From contig JAIRRU010000055.1 in the NCBI GenBank assembly GCA_031255815.1, forward strand, positions 1-10,043: 10,043 nucleotides of DNA, in the 5' to 3' direction. This DNA is from Treponema sp. GTDB taxonomy: Bacteria > Spirochaetota > Spirochaetia > Treponematales > Breznakiellaceae. The notes beneath the pieces were generated by a model. The model did no database searches. It was given only the letters and a program-made list of their open reading frames with translations, and was not told the DNA's origin. This document shows positions 6,060-10,043 of the stretch, piece by piece; the stretch's first letter is position 1; the number at the start of each line of letters is the position of its first letter. The position numbers and the translations under genes were made by a program.

Positions 6060-6121
6060 CCACGAAGGCGCACAAAGGAACACAAAGGGCCAGGTTTCTT
6101 AGCCTTTTTCCGCCTTCGCGG
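6060..6121. repeat. CCACGAAGGCG-type dispersed repeat
   Basis: ccacgaaggcg (6060-6070) continues as cacaaaggaacacaaag, and a mirrored arm cgccttcgcgg lies at 6111-6121 (10 of 11 pairs). Stretches of the type CCACGAAGGCACAAAGAACACAAAG, often as hairpins, are to my recollection scattered in intergenic regions of many environmental bacteria; I cannot search here to confirm it. Its spurious translation on the minus strand reads LCVPLCAFVVK, so it can mislead gene callers. Confidence 0.5.
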
Positions 6122-6152
6122 GCCTTTTCACCCGGCTTCGGCCATTCCGCCT

Positions 6153-6204
6153 GAATTCTTCCCCCTCTGTTCGCGGAGAAGGGGGAACAAAGAGAGAAGA
6201 ATTC
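6153..6204. other. Stem-loop downstream of the epimerase gene
   Basis: gaattcttc (6153-6161) is mirrored by gaagaattc (6196-6204), and ttccccct (6159-6166) by agggggaa (6180-6187); the two stems overlap slightly and can stack with a bulge. It lies 72-123 bases beyond the epimerase stop on the minus strand, without a T-run. A weak terminator or mRNA 3'-end structure is possible. The rest of 5965-6275 shows no gene. Confidence 0.45.
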
Positions 6205-6275
6205 GCGTCCAGTCCGCTTATTCGTAGCGAAGGGTTTAATACCCAAGAGCCCGCTCACCGGTTCGCGGGGGAGCT

Positions 6276-7283
6276 TCAGGGCGAGGTTGTTGATTCTTTC
6301 TTCAGGGCGCTGTCGAAGGCTACTTCCGAGGGGGGGAAGTCTATCTTGCGGACGAATTCGCAGGCTTCCCGGGCCCCGTACTCCCGATCCATGCCCGAAT
6401 CCTCCCACTCCACCGAAAGGGGGCCCTGGTAGGCTATGGCGTTGAGTTCCCGGATGATGTTCTCGAAATCCACGTCCCCGTGGCCCAGGGAGCGGAAATT
6501 CCAGCCCCGGCGGGTGTCGCCGAATTCCAGGTGGGAGCCCAGTATCCCCGCCTTGCCGTCCAGGCTGAGGGCGGCGTCCTTCATGTGGACGTGGTAGATT
6601 CGCTCGGCGAAGTCCCGGATAAAGATCACCGGGTTTACCCCCTGCCATTGCAGGTGGGAGGGATCGAAGTTGAAGCCCAGGGTGGGCCGGTAATCGAATT
6701 CCTCAAGGAGCCGCTGGGCGGTGTAGTAGTCAAAGGCGATTTCCGTGGGGTGCACCTCCAGGGCGAATTTTACCCCCTGCCGGTCAAATTCGTCGAAAAT
6801 GGGGTTCCAGAGCCGGACAATCTCCTTAAAGGCCCCGTCGATCATCTCCCGGCTGGTCTGGGGGAAGGAGTACCAGTATTTCCAGACGGGGCTTCCCATA
6901 AAGCCGTTGACCACCTCCACCCCCATCTTTTTCGCCGCCTGGGCGATAAGCTTCATCTCCTTGACGGCCCATTCCCGGATCTCCTCCGGCTTCCCGGCAA
7001 AACGGGCCGGGGCGAAACCGTCCAGCCGGGGATCCCAGAGATCCCCCACGCACTGGCCGATCAGGTGCCCGCTCAGGGCCCAGCAGCCCAGGCCGCGGGC
7101 GGCCAGGACCGCCTTGCGGCCTTCCGTATAGGCGGGATCGGTAACGGCCTTTTGAGGATCCAGATGATCCCCCCAGCAGGCTATTTCGATTCCGTCGTAA
7201 CCAAAGGATTTCATCTTCCCGCACAGGGTCTCGAAGGGCAGATCCGCCCACTGCCCCGAAAATATGGTAACCGGGCGCGCCAT
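6276..7283 (-). CDS. Sugar phosphate isomerase/epimerase (xylose-isomerase-like TIM barrel)
   Basis: This is a 335-residue cytoplasmic, probably divalent-metal-dependent enzyme of the AP-endonuclease-2/xylose-isomerase-like superfamily (PF01261 type), which isomerises, epimerises or dehydrates sugars and inositols. Barrel strands are readable in order: YDGIEIACWGDHLD, GVEVVNGFMGSP, VKFALEVHP, LGFNFDPSH, RIYHVHMKDA and LSVEWED. Likely metal or catalytic ligands are Glu176, Asp207, His210, His233 and Glu292, the expected E-D-H-H-E pattern. The start at 7283 (MARPVTIF) is preferred over 7289, because AGGAGG abuts the first ATG with no spacer but stands 6 bases from the second. It is flanked by two paralogous sugar-binding protein genes, so it probably acts on an imported sugar. 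The exact substrate is not deducible; inosose dehydratase or ketose 3-epimerase activity are alternatives. Confidence 0.9.
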   Translation of the reverse strand: MARPVTIFSGQWADLPFETLCGKMKSFGYDGIEIACWGDHLDPQKAVTDPAYTEGRKAVLAARGLGCWALSGHLIGQCVGDLWDPRLDGFAPARFAGKPEEIREWAVKEMKLIAQAAKKMGVEVVNGFMGSPVWKYWYSFPQTSREMIDGAFKEIVRLWNPIFDEFDRQGVKFALEVHPTEIAFDYYTAQRLLEEFDYRPTLGFNFDPSHLQWQGVNPVIFIRDFAERIYHVHMKDAALSLDGKAGILGSHLEFGDTRRGWNFRSLGHGDVDFENIIRELNAIAYQGPLSVEWEDSGMDREYGAREACEFVRKIDFPPSEVAFDSALKKESTTSP

Positions 7284-7289
7284 ACGCAT

Positions 7290-7295
7290 CCTCCT
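7290..7295 (-). promoter_or_regulatory. SD that decides the epimerase start
   Basis: AGGAGG on the minus strand (7295 to 7290) touches the ATG at 7289 but is 6 bases from the in-frame ATG at 7283. Normal spacing favours 7283, which removes two residues from the longest reading frame. Confidence 0.75.
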
Positions 7296-7297
7296 CT

Positions 7298-7450
7298 AAA
7301 AATTTGAACTCCGGGCCCCGGCCCGCAATCCCGGCCAAGGCCCTCCTATATTCCTATACCGGAAACGGGCGGGCCGCAAGGGGAATTTCAGCCCGGTTTC
7401 CCCCGGAAGGCCGCCGCGTTTCCGGGCGCGGCAATTCGCAGTGTAAAATA
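7298..7450. other. Divergent intergenic stretch, minus-strand promoter not resolved
   Basis: This part must contain the epimerase promoter, but I can only offer a weak candidate: TATAGG-like boxes around 7351-7366 on the minus strand without a good -35. A cccggaa/ttccggg inverted repeat lies at 7402-7426. No gene is seen. Confidence 0.3.
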
Positions 7451-7496
7451 ACCGCGGCGAAGCTTCGCTTCGACGGCCCGAACGAATACGCGCGGT
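7451..7496. promoter_or_regulatory. Palindrome upstream of the SBP-B promoter
   Basis: A perfect 12-bp palindrome gcgaagcttcgc (7457-7468) lies within outer arms accgcg (7451-7456) and cgcggt (7491-7496), ending 5 bases before the -35 of the nearest promoter. Position and symmetry suit an activator or repressor site; no regulator gene is present in the window. Confidence 0.35.
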
Positions 7497-7501
7497 AAAA
7501 T

Positions 7502-7530
7502 TTGCCAAACAAAAAATCCGGTGTTACAAT
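7502..7530 (+). promoter_or_regulatory. Sigma-70-type promoter P1 for SBP-B
   Basis: TTGCCA (7502-7507), a 17-base spacer, then TACAAT (7525-7530): four or five of six matches in each box and ideal spacing. The start site would be near 7537, about 200 bases before the SBP-B ATG, leaving the 19-C tract inside the leader. Confidence 0.65.
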
Positions 7531-7553
7531 ATCCGCATGAATAGCCCGCGCGC

Positions 7554-7569
7554 CTGCCGTAAACGGCAG
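7554..7569 (+). other. Leader hairpin just before the C tract
   Basis: ctgccgt (7554-7560) and acggcag (7563-7569) form a compact hairpin, 6 bases before the run of 19 C. In a transcript from P1 it would be the first structure formed, and with the following tctttg could act as a pause site. Confidence 0.45.
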
Positions 7570-7575
7570 TCTTTG

Positions 7576-7594
7576 CCCCCCCCCCCCCCCCCCC
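7576..7594. repeat. Homopolymer tract of 19 C
   Basis: Nineteen consecutive C lie between P1 and P2, with the second candidate -35 starting 6 bases after the tract. Long G/C homopolymers change length by slipped-strand mispairing, and poly-G tracts near tpr promoters of Treponema pallidum alter transcription with length. The exact count is uncertain, because such runs are prone to sequencing error. Confidence 0.9.
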
Positions 7595-7600
7595 AGGTAA

Positions 7601-7629
7601 TTTACCCGCGGATAAACACTGCTTATACC
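7601..7629 (+). promoter_or_regulatory. Candidate promoter P2 next to the C tract
   Basis: TTTACC (7601-7606), 17 bases, TATACC (7624-7629): four of six matches in each box. It is weaker than P1, but the C tract abuts its -35, so tract length would shift upstream contacts relative to it. Confidence 0.35.
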
Positions 7630-7673
7630 TTTGTACCCGGCTGTTTTCCCTCTTACCCCTTTTACCCCCTAAA

Positions 7674-7727
7674 GAACCGCCTTGCTCCGGCGAAGCCGCT
7701 GAAAAGGCGTTCTTAAATATTTTTTTT
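7674..7727 (+). terminator. Terminator-like hairpin in the SBP-B leader
   Basis: gaac-c-gcctt (7674-7683) pairs with aaggc-gttc (7704-7712) with one bulge, enclosing a cggc/gccg hairpin (7688-7698). A T-rich stretch follows, ending in eight T (7720-7727). The SD GGAGG (7728-7732) comes directly after. Seven bases separate the stem from the T8, so it is an imperfect intrinsic terminator. It may attenuate readthrough into SBP-B. Confidence 0.4.
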
Positions 7728-7739
7728 GGAGGATTTCCC

Positions 7740-9416
7740 ATGAAAAGAACCGAAAGAATTCCGGCATTGGCAGCGGCCTTTGCCCTGATCCTGGTGTTTC
7801 TGGCAGGAACGCCGGTTTTTGCGGGGGCCCGCGGCCAACAACAGAGCGGGGGAACAAGCGCCACCGCGGGGGCCAAGCCGGGCCTGATGGTGGGCCTGGT
7901 ATCCGACACCTTTGTGACCGATTATAGAAACAACTATCTGACCCGCTATCTTGAGGAAATGCTGGGGATCGATATTGACTTTTACTTCCTCCCCGTAGGC
8001 GCCGAAACGTCCACCAAGATAGCCCTGATGGTTTCTTCAGGCGATCTTCCCGATGTGCTCTTGACCACCAGCCTTACCGATGAGCAGATCCTGGACTACG
8101 GTACCAAGGGCGCCTTCATCGCTATGGACAAGTACCTGGACGATCCGGCCAAGTCCCCCTATTTCCACGCCATCCCCGAACCGGACCGATCCCAGTTCCG
8201 GATGTACGCCGCCAGCGCCGACGGTCATGTCTATACCCTGGTCCACTGGCAGCCCGAATCCTGGAACCTTACCGCCCACCGGGAGTATATCAACAAGGCC
8301 TGGCTGGACAAGCTGGGGCTCCAGGTTCCCGCTACAACCGACGAACTGCGGAACGTCCTTATCGCCTTCCGCGACCGGGACCCCAACGGAAACGGCAGGA
8401 GGGATGAAATCGGTTTTTACGGCAGGTACGCGGGAACTTACGGCGAGAATACTATCGGCGCCATCCTCAACGCCTTTATCTTCTACAACAAGGGCGCCCT
8501 GGCCCTGGATTCGGCCGGAAGGAGGGTCATAGCCCCCTTTACCGATCCCGCCTTCCGCAAGGGCCTGGCTTACCTCAACACCCTCTACAAAGACGGCGTT
8601 CTGTCGGCGGAAACCTTTACCAACGACACAAACCAGTTCCGGGCGACCCTGGCCGCCAATCCGTCGGTGGTGGGTTTTACGAGCGCCGGCAGCGTGAGCA
8701 ACTGGCCCCTGGCGGACACAAACCCCAACTTCCTGGAACTTAACATGATCCCCCCCATCAAAGGCCCCGACGGCGTGAACTACACCCCCTACACCGGCTT
8801 TATCCCCAGCCGGGTAGGCAGCATCACCTCCAAAGCCAGAGATCCCGATCTGGCCTGGAAATTCCTGGACGCCCACCTGGAACACACGGTGTCCATTATC
8901 AGCCGCTTTGGCCAGGAAGATGTGGACTGGACCAGGAAACCCGAATTGACCGCCAAGGAAACCAACGCCTATGTCTCCCTGGGCCTCTATCCTAAAATCT
9001 CCCTGATCGAGATGACCGGCATCTGGGGCGAGCCTTCCGCCCAGTTCTGGCACAACCCGGGCCCCCGCTACGCCTCCGAGGAACAGGGAAACACCCGGGG
9101 TTCCTATACCCGGCCCTTCGACCCCGACAGCCGGGTGGCCATCCTGGACGCCTACAACTACCAGTGGTACGTTGACAAGCATCCGGAGCACATTCTGCCC
9201 CTGGCCAAGTTCAATACCGAAGACGCCCTCAGGATCGCCGAGCCGAAGACCAACATCAACACCTACATCGATCAGTCGGTGGCCGAATTCGTTACCGGCG
9301 TCCGGGACATCAACAACGACGCCCACTGGAACGCCTACCTGCGGGAACTGTCCAATCTCGGCCTCCAGACCTGGATAGACGCGGAGCAGAGGACTTTTGA
9401 CCGTCAAAAGAGGTAA
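7740..9416 (+). CDS. Sugar-binding protein, LplA/YtcQ-like (SBP-B)
   Basis: This is a 558-residue extracytoplasmic solute-binding protein of the same long family as SBP-A. The signal peptide is residues 1-28 (MKRTER, hydrophobic core ALAAAFALILVFLAG, cleavage after PVFA), without a lipobox Cys. A Gly/Gln/Ser/Thr linker follows. GDLPDVLL (101-108), the calcium-type loop DRDPNGNGRRDE (212-223), FTDPAFRKGL and SVAEFVTGVRDIN are shared with SBP-A. Roughly 60 percent identity is apparent by eye over the full length, with lower identity near the signal peptide and the DPDSRVAILDAYN-like segment. GGAGG lies 7 bases before the ATG. The gene is transcribed divergently from the epimerase gene and has no permease next to it. 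A long leader with a C19 tract suggests unusual control. The ligand is unknown, probably an oligosaccharide. Confidence 0.93.
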   Translation: MKRTERIPALAAAFALILVFLAGTPVFAGARGQQQSGGTSATAGAKPGLMVGLVSDTFVTDYRNNYLTRYLEEMLGIDIDFYFLPVGAETSTKIALMVSSGDLPDVLLTTSLTDEQILDYGTKGAFIAMDKYLDDPAKSPYFHAIPEPDRSQFRMYAASADGHVYTLVHWQPESWNLTAHREYINKAWLDKLGLQVPATTDELRNVLIAFRDRDPNGNGRRDEIGFYGRYAGTYGENTIGAILNAFIFYNKGALALDSAGRRVIAPFTDPAFRKGLAYLNTLYKDGVLSAETFTNDTNQFRATLAANPSVVGFTSAGSVSNWPLADTNPNFLELNMIPPIKGPDGVNYTPYTGFIPSRVGSITSKARDPDLAWKFLDAHLEHTVSIISRFGQEDVDWTRKPELTAKETNAYVSLGLYPKISLIEMTGIWGEPSAQFWHNPGPRYASEEQGNTRGSYTRPFDPDSRVAILDAYNYQWYVDKHPEHILPLAKFNTEDALRIAEPKTNINTYIDQSVAEFVTGVRDINNDAHWNAYLRELSNLGLQTWIDAEQRTFDRQKR

Positions 9417-9438
9417 AAAAGGGCGGTTTTGCTAAAAC

Positions 9439-9485
9439 AAGCGGGCCCGCTTCAAAGGCCGTCCGGCGCGGGGCCCCGGCCCCGC
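9439..9485. other. GC palindromes after SBP-B
   Basis: A perfect 14-bp palindrome, aagcgggcccgctt (9439-9452), is followed by gcggggcc/ggccccgc (9468-9475, 9478-9485). They lie between the SBP-B stop and the T-tailed hairpin, and may add 3'-end protection. They do not match the GTTCCAAAACC family. Confidence 0.5.
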
Positions 9486-9506
9486 TGGGGCGGGCTCCCG
9501 GTACCG

Positions 9507-9534
9507 CGCCGCCGGCCCCTCCCGGCGGCGTTTT
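9507..9534 (+). terminator. Intrinsic terminator after SBP-B
   Basis: cgccgccgg (9507-9515) and ccggcggcg (9522-9530) form a perfect 9-bp GC stem with a 6-base loop, followed by TTTT and, a few bases on, another run of T (9541-9545). It lies about 90 bases after the SBP-B stop and before the next promoter. Confidence 0.7.
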
Positions 9535-9546
9535 GAGGAGTTTTTG

Positions 9547-9575
9547 TTGACGCCGGCAAAAAGGTATGCTATTAT
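9547..9575 (+). promoter_or_regulatory. Sigma-70-type promoter for tatD
   Basis: TTGACG (9547-9552), exactly 17 bases, TATTAT (9570-9575): five of six matches in each box. The start site would be near 9582, giving a leader of about 45 bases. It directly follows the terminator, so tatD has its own transcription unit. Confidence 0.75.
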
Positions 9576-9627
9576 TTAAAAAATCCAGTTTGGAATAAAA
9601 AACATACTTTTCTTTGTGGACTAAGCC

Positions 9628-10043
9628 ATGCAGTATTTTGATACTCATGCCCATGTGGGTCTGGTTGTAGAAGACCCTATTGAGCAGCTCATTGTCATTC
9701 AGGAAGCCCGTCAGGCCCAGGTTGCCCGGATTGTATCTATTTGCAATAGCCTTCATGACTTCGCTGCGGTATATAACAACCTCAAGTCCGCTTCTAACGT
9801 GTACCACTCGGTGGGGGTAAGCCCCTCGGAAGTCCAGAATCCCGGAAAGGACTGGGCTCAGATTGTCGAACAAAGCGTTAAACTGCCCCGGGTGGTCGCC
9901 ATAGGGGAGATCGGCCTGGATTATTACCGCAAATTCGGGGATAAGAACTCCCAGATCGAGCTTTTTATCACCCAGCTTGATATGGCCGCCCGGCTCAACA
10001 TGCCGGTGATCATCCACAACCGGGATGCGGGGCACGATGTAAT
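9628..10043 (+). CDS. tatD: TatD-family metal-dependent hydrolase (3' truncated)
   Basis: These are the first 138 residues of a TatD/YcfH-type protein, a cytoplasmic metal-dependent hydrolase of the amidohydrolase-like TIM-barrel superfamily with 3'-5' DNase activity in characterised members. Family length is about 255-270 residues, so roughly half is present. Metal-binding motifs appear in order: FDTHAH (His7, His9), AIGEIGLDYY (Glu94) and the strand ending VIIHNRDA (His130). The usual GxHP motif after the first strands reads VGVSPSE (62-68), Ser replacing His. The frame has a stop codon 4-6 bases upstream of the ATG, so the start cannot be earlier; the SD is weak (gtgga, 9616-9620). It is monocistronic from its own promoter as far as visible. 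The family call is firm; the exact subtype and substrate are less so. Confidence 0.93.
   Translation, partial: MQYFDTHAHVGLVVEDPIEQLIVIQEARQAQVARIVSICNSLHDFAAVYNNLKSASNVYHSVGVSPSEVQNPGKDWAQIVEQSVKLPRVVAIGEIGLDYYRKFGDKNSQIELFITQLDMAARLNMPVIIHNRDAGHDV

Noticed and set aside
5917..6648. Minus-strand frame of 243 codons covering the gap downstream of the epimerase
   Set aside because: It overlaps the epimerase in another frame, then runs through repeats; it contains the telltale LCVPLCAFVVK from the CACGAAGG repeat and has no support as a protein.
7576..7594. The C19 tract as a purely technical artefact
   Set aside because: Not fully excluded, since homopolymer counts are often wrong, but a long C run must exist here for the assembly to show it; the length, not the presence, is what is doubtful.
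8037..9407. Minus-strand open frame of 456 codons within SBP-B
   Set aside because: It mirrors a gene with signal peptide, SD and full-length paralogue; the frame is Gly/Val-rich without any conserved motif.

Overview
The window is GC-rich bacterial DNA carrying carbohydrate-uptake genes. Three things suggest a spirochaete of the Treponema type: AxA-type (non-lipoprotein) signal peptides ending in Phe-Ala followed by Gly-rich Gln-containing linkers, the abundance of CUT1 sugar-transport genes, and intergenic space filled with hairpin repeats. This is an inference; no rRNA or phylogenetic marker is present, and I identified no tRNA, CRISPR array, insertion sequence or recombinase.

Layout: (1) 1-3000, plus strand: the 3' part of a family-1 solute-binding protein gene, then MalF-type and MalG-type permeases. 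Together they form a CUT1 ABC sugar importer without an ATPase gene, as is usual where one shared ATPase serves several importers. (2) 3001-3566, non-coding: a cluster of palindromic repeats, an inverted repeat and a good sigma-54 (-24/-12) promoter. (3) 3567-4028, plus strand: a small heat-shock protein (Hsp20). (4) 4029-4167: a convergent junction with three successive hairpins. (5) 4168-5811, minus strand: a long (547 aa) LplA/YtcQ-like sugar-binding protein, SBP-A. (6) 5812-6275: repeat-rich gap holding a promoter enclosed between inverted repeats. (7) 6276-7283, minus strand: a sugar phosphate isomerase/epimerase (xylose-isomerase-like TIM barrel). (8) 7284-7739: divergent control region with two candidate promoters, a run of 19 C and a hairpin plus T-run leader. 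(9) 7740-9416, plus strand: SBP-B (558 aa), a clear paralogue of SBP-A. (10) 9417-9627: palindromes, a terminator and a strong-looking promoter. (11) 9628-10043, plus strand: the 5' part of a TatD-family metal-dependent hydrolase gene, cut by the window end.

The transporter genes and epimerase fit capture, import and first isomerisation of sugars or oligosaccharides. SBP-A and SBP-B have no adjacent permeases here, so they may be alternative binding subunits for importers encoded elsewhere.

The most notable material is intergenic: a family of GTTCCAAAACC-type palindromes at most gene ends; a 19-C tract inside the SBP-B control region that could change length; an inverton-like promoter segment before SBP-A; and a sigma-54 promoter before hsp20. 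I found no clearly new multi-gene system. The case for novelty rests on these regulatory structures. All coordinates, motif matches and repeat alignments were done by eye.
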